A stretch of DNA of 64,000 nt from Phenylobacterium parvum. Its GTDB lineage: Bacteria > Pseudomonadota > Alphaproteobacteria > Caulobacterales > Caulobacteraceae. The position numbers and the translations under genes were made by a program. The notes beneath the pieces were generated by a model that was given only the letters and a program-made list of their open reading frames with translations, searched no databases and was not told where the DNA came from. Below, in pieces: positions 34,907-42,946 of the stretch. Position 1 is the first letter of the stretch. The number at the start of each line of letters is the position of its first letter. The stretch covers positions 1,798,001-1,862,000 of the forward strand of contig NZ_CP029479.1 of the NCBI RefSeq assembly GCF_003150835.1, given 5' to 3'.

Positions 34907-35857
34907 ATGTCCCAGCGCATCGTCATCGGCCTGTCGGCGGTGGTCGCCGCGGTCTCAGGGGGCGAGGCGCGCGTGCTGACCGTGCGGCCTGCCGGGCAGG
35001 CGGCGGCCCTGCCCTTCGGCCCCTTCGACCCGGTCGCCGACCGGACCTTCGAGATCGCCCTGAGGACCTTCGTCTCGGCCCAGACAGGCTTTGACCCAGG
35101 GTATGTCGAGCAGCTCTACACCTTCGGGGACAAGGGCCGCGACGCGCCCCTGGCCGCTGTCGACGGGTCGGCGGCGGCGCGGGTGATCTCGGTGGGCTAT
35201 CTCGGCCTGACGGCGCGGGCGGACACGACGGCCCTGGAGGGCGCATCCTGGTCGGCCTTCAACAGCTTCTTTCCCTGGGAGGACTGGCGCGAGGGCCGGC
35301 CCTCGGTCCTGGCCGGGATCGAGGCGGCGTTGCGGGCCTGGGCCGGACCCAGCCAGGCCCGCCTGGCCCGCGTGCGGCTGCTCTTCGCCCTGGACGAGGC
35401 GCCCTGGAACGAGGAGCGGGCGCTGGAGCGCTATGAACTGCTCTACGAGGCCGGCCTCGCCCCCGAGGCGGCGCGGGACCGGGGCGAGACCCCTGACCCC
35501 GCCGTCGCACGGCTGGGTCTGGCCCTGGGAGAGCCGATGATCTCGGACCACCGGCGCATCCTGGCCACCGCCCTCTCCCGCCTGCGGGGCAAGCTGAAGT
35601 ACCGCCCGGTGATCTTCGAGATGATGCCCGAGGCCTTCACCCTCTCCGCCCTCCAGAGAGCCGTCGAGGCCGTCGCCGGGGTGGCCCTGCACAAGCAGAA
35701 CTTCCGCAGGGCCCTCGAGCGGTCCGGCCTGGTGGAGGGCCTGGGACGCCTGGACCAGGACACCGGCGGCCGACCTGCCGAGCTGTTCCGGTTCCGGCGG
35801 GAGGCCCTTTCCGCGCGCCCCGCCTCGGGCCTCACCCTGCCCCTGCTGCGCGACTGA
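34907..35857 (+). CDS. NadQ-like transcriptional regulator (Nudix-fold plus winged helix)
   Basis: The 316-residue protein resembles the alphaproteobacterial regulators of NAD synthesis: an N-terminal Nudix-like fold without an intact catalytic Nudix box, and a C-terminal winged-helix region (LRGKLKYRPVIFEMMPEAFTLSALQRAVEAV, then KQNFRRALERSGLVE). Such proteins sense an NAD-related ligand and repress NAD genes. No NAD synthesis gene lies beside it. The neighbouring HD phosphohydrolase could link it to nucleotide turnover. Confidence 0.75.
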   Translation: MSQRIVIGLSAVVAAVSGGEARVLTVRPAGQAAALPFGPFDPVADRTFEIALRTFVSAQTGFDPGYVEQLYTFGDKGRDAPLAAVDGSAAARVISVGYLGLTARADTTALEGASWSAFNSFFPWEDWREGRPSVLAGIEAALRAWAGPSQARLARVRLLFALDEAPWNEERALERYELLYEAGLAPEAARDRGETPDPAVARLGLALGEPMISDHRRILATALSRLRGKLKYRPVIFEMMPEAFTLSALQRAVEAVAGVALHKQNFRRALERSGLVEGLGRLDQDTGGRPAELFRFRREALSARPASGLTLPLLRD

Positions 35858-35918
35858 CCGCCAGCCCTTGGCCGCGGGCCCGCGCTCGCCTAACGATGGG
35901 AAAACGGAGGAAGCCCCC

Positions 35919-36896
35919 ATGACCACCGCCCGCCAGGTCCACCTTGTCCGCCGCCCCGGCGGCATGCCCGTCCCCGAAGACTTCGCCATCGTCGAGGCGC
36001 CCCTGGCCGACGCCGGCGAGGGCGAGATCCAGGTGCAGGGCCTGATCCTGTCGGTCGATCCCTACATGCGGCCCCGCCTGAACGCCGACCAGAAGCTGGG
36101 CGAGGCCATGGCCGGAGGCGGGATCGGGCGCGTGGTCCAGTCCCGCAACCCGAAGTTCCGGGAGGGCGAGATCGTCCGGCATGGCCAGGGCTTCTCGGAG
36201 CGCTTCAACAGCGACGGCCGCGGCGTGCAGGTCCTGAACCCCGACCCCGACCTGCCCCTCAGCGTCTACATGCACGCCCTGGGCGGCACCGGCATCACGG
36301 CCTATGGCGGCCTGCTGGAGACCGGCGCCCTGAAGGATGGCGAGCAGGTCTTCGTCTCCACCGCCGCCGGCGCGGTGGGCTCGGTCGCCGCCCAGATCGC
36401 GAAGATCAAGGGCTGCTACGTGATCGGCTCCACAGGCTCTGACGACAAGAAGCGCTGGCTGCTGGAGGAAGCGGGCCTGGACGCCGCCATCAACTACCGG
36501 TCGGAGAACCTGCGCTCCGCCCTGAAGGCCGCTGCGCCGAGGGGCATTGACGTCTATTTCGAGAATGTCGGCGGCGCCCACCTGGACGCCGCCCTGGCCT
36601 GCATGAACCTGCGCGGCCGTATCGCGGTCTGCGGCATGATCTCGACCTACAACGGCGAGCGCGAGGGCGTGCGGAACCTGTCGGTACTGATCTACGGCCG
36701 GATGCGGATGGAGGGCTTCGTGGCCTCCGACTTCCCCCACCTCCAGGAGCAGTTCCAGGCCGACATGACCGGCTGGCTGAAATCCGGCCGCATCCGCTAC
36801 CAGGAGACCGTGCTGGAAGGCTTCGAGCGGGCGCCCGAAGCCCTGATCGGCCTCTTCGAGGGCCGCAACGCCGGCAAGATGCTGGTGCGGGTCTAG
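35919..36896 (+). CDS. NADP-dependent medium-chain oxidoreductase
   Basis: This 325-residue zinc-free medium-chain dehydrogenase/reductase resembles the leukotriene B4 12-hydroxydehydrogenase and curcumin reductase branch. The LSVDPYMRPRL start, the HALGGTGITAYGGL hinge and the nucleotide-binding STAAGAVGSVAAQIAKIKG stretch are present. These enzymes reduce alpha,beta-unsaturated ketones or aldehydes with NADPH, which can detoxify reactive products. I chose the ATG at 35919 with CGGAGG upstream. It converges on the next gene with a single base between stops. Confidence 0.9.
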   Translation: MTTARQVHLVRRPGGMPVPEDFAIVEAPLADAGEGEIQVQGLILSVDPYMRPRLNADQKLGEAMAGGGIGRVVQSRNPKFREGEIVRHGQGFSERFNSDGRGVQVLNPDPDLPLSVYMHALGGTGITAYGGLLETGALKDGEQVFVSTAAGAVGSVAAQIAKIKGCYVIGSTGSDDKKRWLLEEAGLDAAINYRSENLRSALKAAAPRGIDVYFENVGGAHLDAALACMNLRGRIAVCGMISTYNGEREGVRNLSVLIYGRMRMEGFVASDFPHLQEQFQADMTGWLKSGRIRYQETVLEGFERAPEALIGLFEGRNAGKMLVRV

Positions 36897-36897
36897 G

Positions 36898-37815
36898 TTA
36901 CTCGGCGGGCGTCCGGGCGGCGGCGTCGCGGGCGGCCCAGCGGGCGCGGAGGCTCTCGCTGGTCTCCCGGCTTCCGTCGGGGCTCCAGCCCGGCGGGCCG
37001 AAGAGGTAGCCAGCGACCTCCCTCAGCGACCGGGCCGAGGCCAGGTCGCGCCCGATGGCGATCCACTCGTGGAAGGCCACGGTCAGGAGGTTGAAGCTGC
37101 CCAGGTTGCGGATCAGGCCGTAGCGCGGCTTCTCCTCGTCCAGCTCGGCCTGGAAGGTGCCGAACATCTTGTCCCAGATGATCAGGATGCCGGCATAGTT
37201 CCGGTCCAGGTACCGGGGGTTACGCGCATGGTGCACCCGGTGATGCGAGGGCGTGTTGAACACCGCCTCGAACCAGGCCGGCATGCGCCCCACCGCCTCG
37301 GTATGAATCCAGAACTGGTAAACGAGGCTGATCCCCTGCTGGATGAAAATCTGCGCCGGCGAGAAGCCCAGGAAGGCCAGAGGCAGCCAGAGGAGCCAGG
37401 TCCCCGCCAGTCCTCCAGTCCAGGTCTGCCGGAGCGCGGTGGACAGGTTGTAGTGCTGGGAGGAGTGGTGGTTGACGTGCGCCGCCCACCAGAACCGCCG
37501 CTCGTGGCTCAGGCGGTGGAAGGCGTAGTAGATCAGGTCCTCCAGGAAAAAGATCGCCACCCAGCCCCACCAGGCGTCGAAGGGGACGGTGAAGATGCGA
37601 TGTTCCCAGACCCAGACCGTGGCGGCGAAGATCAGGCCCGCGGTCAGGAGGGCGGGGATCCCGCGCAGCAGGCCCATGGCCAGGGAGGCCAGTGTGTCCC
37701 GGGCCTCGTACTCGGCCTTGGCCAGGCGCAGGCGACCGAGGCCGATCTCCAGCAGGATGGCCAGGATGAAGAAGGGGATGGCCAGCTTGACCGGGTCGAA
37801 GGGGGCTTCCAGCAT
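36898..37815 (-). CDS. Sterol desaturase / fatty acid hydroxylase family protein
   Basis: The 305-residue integral membrane protein has about five hydrophobic helices and the histidine clusters of di-iron membrane hydroxylases: HRLSHE, HVNHH and HHRVHH. It would hydroxylate or desaturate a lipid in the inner membrane; the substrate is unknown (carotenoids, hopanoids or fatty acids are all possible). The ATG at 37815 overlaps the upstream stop as TGATG, so it is coupled to the small gene before it. Confidence 0.87.
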   Translation of the reverse strand: MLEAPFDPVKLAIPFFILAILLEIGLGRLRLAKAEYEARDTLASLAMGLLRGIPALLTAGLIFAATVWVWEHRIFTVPFDAWWGWVAIFFLEDLIYYAFHRLSHERRFWWAAHVNHHSSQHYNLSTALRQTWTGGLAGTWLLWLPLAFLGFSPAQIFIQQGISLVYQFWIHTEAVGRMPAWFEAVFNTPSHHRVHHARNPRYLDRNYAGILIIWDKMFGTFQAELDEEKPRYGLIRNLGSFNLLTVAFHEWIAIGRDLASARSLREVAGYLFGPPGWSPDGSRETSESLRARWAARDAAARTPAE

Positions 37816-38234
37816 CACACGGTCTCCGGGGACCAGCCCGACAGGGCGGGGCGGGCGAGGCGCGGGCTGACGCCGCCCAGGCGAAGATGCAGCCGGCCGT
37901 CACGGACCGGCGCGGCGGCGGCCTCGGCCCAGGGGAGGTCCCGGGCCACCCAGGCGTCGCCGAGGCGGAACAGGTAGAGGGCCCTGTCCCCGGCCCGGGC
38001 CAGGGCCGCGGCCCCGTCGGCTGCAATCCAGACCCGATCGATCCGCGCCTCGGGATAGTCCTCCGATAGAAGGGTGCGCGCCGAGGTCTCGTCCAGCGGC
38101 GGGGTCGCCCGGGCCAGGCGCGCGACCGCCGCCAGGGCGACGATCACCAGGACGGCGGCGCCGGACACTGCAAGCTGGGTCAGGAAGGGGGGAATGGAAA
38201 TGGCGGGCTCCTCTTCCGCCCAAGAGTCCGGCAA
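37815..38234 (-). CDS. Hypothetical protein with one membrane helix
   Basis: The protein is at most 139 residues, with one membrane helix (about 19-43) and a periplasmic domain of mixed strands (RVWIAADGAAALARAGDRALYLFRLGDAWVARDLPW). No family is recognised. There is no ATG near the start; TTG at 38234 gives the longest reading, but an AGGAG site just before the codon for Ile12 makes a rare ATT start possible. Coupling to the sterol-desaturase-type gene suggests a shared membrane-lipid task. Confidence 0.6.
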   Translation of the reverse strand: MPDSWAEEEPAISIPPFLTQLAVSGAAVLVIVALAAVARLARATPPLDETSARTLLSEDYPEARIDRVWIAADGAAALARAGDRALYLFRLGDAWVARDLPWAEAAAAPVRDGRLHLRLGGVSPRLARPALSGWSPETV

Positions 38235-38305
38235 GCCGCCAGGAGCGTCAAGCTGAACGGCGCGCCACCTTGACGCCTTGGGCCGGGTCGCGCTGTCCTG
38301 CGGTC

Positions 38306-39319
38306 ATGGACGCCCTGACCGACTTCATCCGCCGCCTGCCGAAGGCCGAGCTCCACATGCACGTCGAGGGCTCACTTGAGCCAGAGATGATGTTCGACCT
38401 GGCCCGCCGGAACCGGATCGCCCTGCCCTTCCCCAATGTCGAGGCCGTCAGGGCCGCCTACAGCTTCAGCCGCCTGCAGGACTTCCTGGACATCTACTAC
38501 CAGGGGGCGGCCGTCCTCCGGACCGAAGAGGACTTCCACGACCTTGCCCTGGCCTACTTTCGCCGGGCGGCGGCCGATGGCGCCGTGCGCTGCGAGATCT
38601 TCTTCGATCCCCAGACCCACACCGACCGGGGCCTGCCCTTCGGCGTGGCCATCGAGGGCCTCCTGTCCGGCATGGCCGCCGCCGAGACCGAACTGGGCCT
38701 GTCGACGGGGCTGATCCTCTGCTTCCTGCGCCATCTGCCCGAGGACGCGGCCCTGGACACCCTCAAGGCCGCCGAGCCCTGGCTGGATCGCCTTCTGGGT
38801 GTGGGCCTCGACTCCTCCGAGGCGGGGTTCCCGCCCTCGGGTTTCCAGAAGGTCTTCAAGGCCGCCGGCGAGCGGGGCCTGAAGCGGGTCGCCCACGCCG
38901 GCGAGGAGGGCCCGCCCGCCTATGTCGCCGAGGCCCTGGATCTGTTGAAGGTCGACCGGATCGACCATGGCAACCGGGCCCTGGAGGATGACGACCTGAC
39001 CGCACGACTGGTGCGGGAAGGCCAGGTCCTGACCGTCTGCCCCCTTTCCAACCTCAAGCTCTGCGGCGTGCCCTCCCTGGAGGTCCATCCCCTGAAGCGG
39101 ATGCTGCAGCTGGGCCTGAAGGCCACCGTGAACTCGGACGACCCGGCCTATTTCGGCGGCTACCTGCTGGACAACTGGGTGCAGACCGCGCGGGCCGTGG
39201 GGCTGGAGCGCGAGCACCTGGTCACCCTGGCCCGGAACAGCCTGGAGGGCGCCTTCTGGACCGAGGCCGAGGGGGCGCCCCACCTGGCCCGCCTGGACGT
39301 CGTCGCCGCCGGTCAGTGA
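38306..39319 (+). CDS. Adenine deaminase (adenosine-deaminase-like family)
   Basis: The 337-residue metal-dependent deaminase has the AELHMHVEGS metal-binding start, DSSEAGFPPSGF, the catalytic HAGEEGPP and the metal ligand in VNSDDPAYFGGY. The DSSE and HAGEEGPP forms favour adenine deaminase, which makes hypoxanthine in purine salvage, over adenosine deaminase. The ATG at 38306 removes an unlikely N-terminal extension. It overlaps the convergent GH84 gene by 7 bases. Confidence 0.88.
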   Translation: MDALTDFIRRLPKAELHMHVEGSLEPEMMFDLARRNRIALPFPNVEAVRAAYSFSRLQDFLDIYYQGAAVLRTEEDFHDLALAYFRRAAADGAVRCEIFFDPQTHTDRGLPFGVAIEGLLSGMAAAETELGLSTGLILCFLRHLPEDAALDTLKAAEPWLDRLLGVGLDSSEAGFPPSGFQKVFKAAGERGLKRVAHAGEEGPPAYVAEALDLLKVDRIDHGNRALEDDDLTARLVREGQVLTVCPLSNLKLCGVPSLEVHPLKRMLQLGLKATVNSDDPAYFGGYLLDNWVQTARAVGLEREHLVTLARNSLEGAFWTEAEGAPHLARLDVVAAGQ

Positions 39320-40383
39320 TCCCCGGCCATCATGTCGCGGGTCATGACCCAGCGCCCATCGAGCCAGTCGACGATCTCGCGCGCCGCGGGATGGTCGAAG
39401 GCTGAGTAGCGGGCCCTCAGCCGCGCCTGCACCTCGGGGTCCATCCGGTCACGGCCGGTGTCGTTCAGCAGGATCAGGTGTCGACGCACCAGGTCGGCGA
39501 GGTCCGGCCCAAGCACCGCCTGCGCCGACGCCGCCAGGGCCGCGCCGTAGTCGTAGGCGTCGCCCAGGCGGTAGCTCTCCGGCAGGGTGAGGGCGGGAAG
39601 CAGGGTCAGCTCGGGCTGCAGGGCGGGGTTCACCGCGTGCGCAGACAGATGCTCCCCGATGGCGGCCGGACGCCCCGTAAAGGCCCGCAAGTACAGGAAG
39701 GGCGACATCCGGGGGCCGTCGTTGACCGGATAATTGTCCCAGAGGAAGGGGCGGCGGCCCAACTGCTGGGTCACCCGCGCCAGGTGATTCACGCCGTAGG
39801 CCCGGCTGCATACCTCTTCGCCGGTCCAGAAGACCTCGATCCGGCGGTCGAGGGCCGCGCCGAGGGTCTCAAGGTACCCTTCAGGCCGCGCGCCGAAAGC
39901 CATGTCGAGGGCAGGGTCGTCGGTGTAGTAGGTGGGACAGAACACCACCCGCGTGGCCTTCGTCCGCCCGGCGATCCAGTGGACGATCTCGGCCTGAGCC
40001 TCCGCCAGGCCCGGCAGGTCGCCGCGCATGTCGTCGAACAGGACGCCCAGGTCCTGGACACCCAGGTCATCCAGGAAGGTCAGCTTGTCGGCCAGGGCGG
40101 CCTTGGTCTCCGCCCCGAAGTCGCGCCACACCTCGAAGGGGCTCAGGCCGACGCCGAACCGGACGCCGGCGTCGCGGCAGGCGGCGGCGAAGGCGGCCAG
40201 GGCCCCGGTCTCGGCTTCCGGCGGGGTCTCGCGCCACCTGCGGCGCAGGAAGGCGTCCGCCTTGGGGGCGTACATGAAGAACCGGTATCCGGCCCCGGCG
40301 AGGCGCCGCATCACCCGCTCCCGGGCCGTCCAGTCCCACGGCAGCCCATAATAGCCCTCGATCAGCCCCAGTTCCGGCGTCAT
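39313..40383 (-). CDS. GH84-type beta-N-acetylglucosaminidase (O-GlcNAcase-like)
   Basis: The 356-residue protein is a stand-alone GH84 catalytic barrel. The start GLIEGYYGLPW, the MYAPKAD segment and the paired catalytic aspartates Asp117-Asp118 (VLFDDMRGD) match enzymes that remove GlcNAc from protein Ser/Thr. FWTGEEVCSRAY and FLWDNYPVND are further family segments. There is no signal peptide, so it should be cytoplasmic, unlike the large secreted GH84 enzymes of other bacteria. It is encoded about 7.5 kb from the two FlmG-like proteins, which resemble O-GlcNAc transferase in plan. Confidence 0.87.
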   Translation of the reverse strand: MTPELGLIEGYYGLPWDWTARERVMRRLAGAGYRFFMYAPKADAFLRRRWRETPPEAETGALAAFAAACRDAGVRFGVGLSPFEVWRDFGAETKAALADKLTFLDDLGVQDLGVLFDDMRGDLPGLAEAQAEIVHWIAGRTKATRVVFCPTYYTDDPALDMAFGARPEGYLETLGAALDRRIEVFWTGEEVCSRAYGVNHLARVTQQLGRRPFLWDNYPVNDGPRMSPFLYLRAFTGRPAAIGEHLSAHAVNPALQPELTLLPALTLPESYRLGDAYDYGAALAASAQAVLGPDLADLVRRHLILLNDTGRDRMDPEVQARLRARYSAFDHPAAREIVDWLDGRWVMTRDMMAGDH

Positions 40384-40471
40384 CGCCTCGCCCCGCTCTT
40401 CCCGCCCCGTCCCGCCGTGCTATTCAGTGCGCCCCGGTCCTGACGGACCCGGATCGGAGCGGAGAGACATC

Positions 40472-41587
40472 TTGCACGCAGCGGTCATCGCGGCCACCGG
40501 CCTTTTCACCCCCGCCGAGCGGGTCACCAACGCCGAACTGGTCGAGGCTTTCAACGCCTTCGTCGCGATCCACAACGCACGGAACGCAGACGCCATCGCC
40601 GCCGGCGAGATGGAGGCGCTCGCCCCCTCGTCCGTCGAGTTCATCGAGAAGGCCTCGGGCATCAAGTCCCGCTACGTGATGAACCGGTCCGGCGTTGTCG
40701 ATCCTGAGGTCATGCACCCCCTGATCCCCGAGCGATCCAATGACGAGTTGTCGGTCATGGCCGAGATCGGCGTGGCGGCGGCGAAGGACGCCATCGCCCG
40801 CTGGGGCAAGGACGCTTCGCAGATCGACGCCGTGATCTGCGCCGCCTCCAACATGCAGAGGGCCTATCCGGCCATGGCCATCGAGATCCAGCAGGCGCTG
40901 GGCATCGAGGGCTTCGGCTTCGACATGAACGTGGCCTGTTCCTCCGCCACCTTCGGCATCAAGACCGCGGTCGACTACATCGCCTCGGGCTCAGCCCGGG
41001 CCGTGCTGGTGGTCAATCCCGAGATCACCTCCGGCCACCTGAACTTCCGAGACCGGGACAGCCACTTCATCTTCGGCGACGTGGGCACGGCCGTGATCGT
41101 CGAGCGCGCCGACCAGGCGACCGGGGGCTGGGACATCCTCGGGACCCGGCTGAAGACGGTCTTCTCGAACAACATCCGCAACAACTTCGGCTTCCTGAAC
41201 CGCACCGCCCCCGGCAGCGAAGGCGCCGCCGACAAGCTCTTCGTGCAGGAGGGCCGCAAGGTCTTCCGCGAGGTGGTGCCGATGGTCGCCGAGATGATCA
41301 TCGCCCACGCCGCCGACCTGGGGATCGACCCCACCGCCCTGAAACGGCTCTGGCTGCACCAGGCCAACATCAACATGAACGACCTGATCGGCCGCCGGGT
41401 CCTGGGGCGCGATCCGACGCCGGAGGAAAACGTCATCATCCTCGATGAGTTCGCCAACACCTCGTCGGCAGGGTCGATCATCGCCTTCCACCGGGCCCAC
41501 GAAGACTTCACCTCCGGCGAGACGGGGCTGATCTGCTCCTTCGGCGCCGGCTACTCGGCCGGAACGGTCTTCGTCCGCCGCCGCTAG
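40472..41587 (+). CDS. Beta-ketoacyl-ACP synthase III-type enzyme
   Basis: The 371-residue thiolase-fold enzyme has the FabH-type triad Cys156 (NVACSSATFG), His296 (WLHQANINMND) and Asn329 (FANTSSAG). It is about 50 residues longer than typical FabH because of an insertion near residues 25-60. It stands alone, away from fatty acid genes, so it may make a special ketoacyl product rather than start normal fatty acid synthesis. The start is probably TTG at 40472 with GGAGAG just upstream; no suitable ATG exists. Confidence 0.88.
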   Translation: MHAAVIAATGLFTPAERVTNAELVEAFNAFVAIHNARNADAIAAGEMEALAPSSVEFIEKASGIKSRYVMNRSGVVDPEVMHPLIPERSNDELSVMAEIGVAAAKDAIARWGKDASQIDAVICAASNMQRAYPAMAIEIQQALGIEGFGFDMNVACSSATFGIKTAVDYIASGSARAVLVVNPEITSGHLNFRDRDSHFIFGDVGTAVIVERADQATGGWDILGTRLKTVFSNNIRNNFGFLNRTAPGSEGAADKLFVQEGRKVFREVVPMVAEMIIAHAADLGIDPTALKRLWLHQANINMNDLIGRRVLGRDPTPEENVIILDEFANTSSAGSIIAFHRAHEDFTSGETGLICSFGAGYSAGTVFVRRR

Positions 41588-41608
41588 ACGGGACAACCGC
41601 CCCTCCGC

Positions 41609-41657
41609 CGCCCCCCTCGCCGCGCATCGCGCGGAACTCTCCCTTGGGGGAGCAACT
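41609..41657. repeat. Palindromic intergenic element, half copy C
   Basis: The left half of the element seen at 126-233 is present: end CGCCCCCCTC, hairpin CCGCGCATCGCGCGG, then CTCCCTTGGGGGAGCAA. The sequence then departs from the family. Like the full copies it lies between convergent genes. Confidence 0.65.
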
Positions 41658-41706
41658 GTGTGGATTGTCACCGGACTGGCGGAGTCCCGCCTGACGACGC
41701 CCTGCG

Positions 41707-42927
41707 CTACTGGGGGACCTGGTCCGGTCGGACCAGGATCACGGGCATGGGCGCGGCCTTGTGGGCCGCCTTCCAGTCCATGGCCATCCTGACCCGCGAG
41801 CCCACCGAGGGGTGGGTGTAGAAGAGGACCTCCTCCAGCCACCCGGGGGTCGCCGCCCGGTACTCGATGGTCTTCACGAGGGCCCGGGCGAGTCCGTCGG
41901 GCTCGCGGGCGCGCTCCAGAGAGAAGCGATCGGACTCAATCTCGCCGATACGGGTCAAGCTCGCGGTCACCGGGGTGGACGCCAGGCCCAGGACGAGGAG
42001 CAGGGCGGCGATCACCGGATATCCCGCCGGGTCCGCCAGGTCCCGGACGCCGGGTGCGCCCAGCAGCCGGGCGGCGAAGGAGAACAGCCGGTCGACAAGG
42101 AAAAGGCCCAGGACCGCCAGGAGGGACAGGACAATGGCGTTGCGCCACACGTGACCAAGGACGTAGTGCCCCATCTCGTGGCCCACCACGGCGCGGACCT
42201 CCGGGATATCCGCGTCCTTTTTGAACATCACGTCGCTCATGGCGATCCGTGCGCTGCCCATCAGGCCCGAGACGTTGGCCGTGTAGCGGTTGGACTGGCG
42301 CGAGCCGTCATAGATGAAGATGCGGTCGGACGGGACGCCGTTGGCCTTGGCCAGGGCGACGACCGCATCCCGGACCGGTCCAGGCGGCGCTGGCTTGTAC
42401 TGGTTGAAGAGGGGATCGATGAGCACCGGCGCCACCACCATCATGACCGTGAATGCGCCGGCCACGAGTGCACCCGACCAGGCCCACCAGAACCGGGGCG
42501 ACCGACGGATCAGGGCGTAGAGGGCCACGCCCATCGGGACGGTGAACAGGATCCCGAGGACGGAGACGAGGGCATACTCCGCAAGCCAGCCTGAGAGGGC
42601 CTGGCTTGTCAGGCCGTAGCCCTTCTCACGGGACCAGTCGGCATAGATGGACCAAGGGAGGTTCAGGATGGCCTCGATGCCGAAGGAAAGGCCAAGGACC
42701 AGGGCTGTAAGCCGGAGAGGCCCTATCCCACGGGCCTCCAGCCGGTCCCGCAGCCGGACGAGAACACCAGACCTCAGGATCACCATGAGCACGGCCAGGC
42801 CCACCAGGGTGGTCCAGAGCAGGATCCAATGCCCACCCTGGGTGTAGGCGGTCGCCCGAGCGTGGCTGGCCGCGTCGAGGGTGGCCAGATAGGTGGCGGT
42901 GGCGGTGGCGGGGTCAAAAACGGTCAT
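41707..42927 (-). CDS. M48 family membrane metallopeptidase (Ste24-like)
   Basis: The 406-residue protein has six or seven membrane helices and the zinc site HEMGH (His250, His254) with a downstream EIESDRFSLERA that supplies the third ligand. The plan matches Ste24/CaaX-type proteases, which cut membrane or misfolded proteins. NRYTANVSGLMGSARI is a further family segment. It starts 19 bases after the ppdK stop and is likely the last gene of that operon. Confidence 0.92.
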   Translation of the reverse strand: MTVFDPATATATYLATLDAASHARATAYTQGGHWILLWTTLVGLAVLMVILRSGVLVRLRDRLEARGIGPLRLTALVLGLSFGIEAILNLPWSIYADWSREKGYGLTSQALSGWLAEYALVSVLGILFTVPMGVALYALIRRSPRFWWAWSGALVAGAFTVMMVVAPVLIDPLFNQYKPAPPGPVRDAVVALAKANGVPSDRIFIYDGSRQSNRYTANVSGLMGSARIAMSDVMFKKDADIPEVRAVVGHEMGHYVLGHVWRNAIVLSLLAVLGLFLVDRLFSFAARLLGAPGVRDLADPAGYPVIAALLLVLGLASTPVTASLTRIGEIESDRFSLERAREPDGLARALVKTIEYRAATPGWLEEVLFYTHPSVGSRVRMAMDWKAAHKAAPMPVILVRPDQVPQ

Positions 42928-42946
42928 CTGTTAGCCCTCTCCGACC

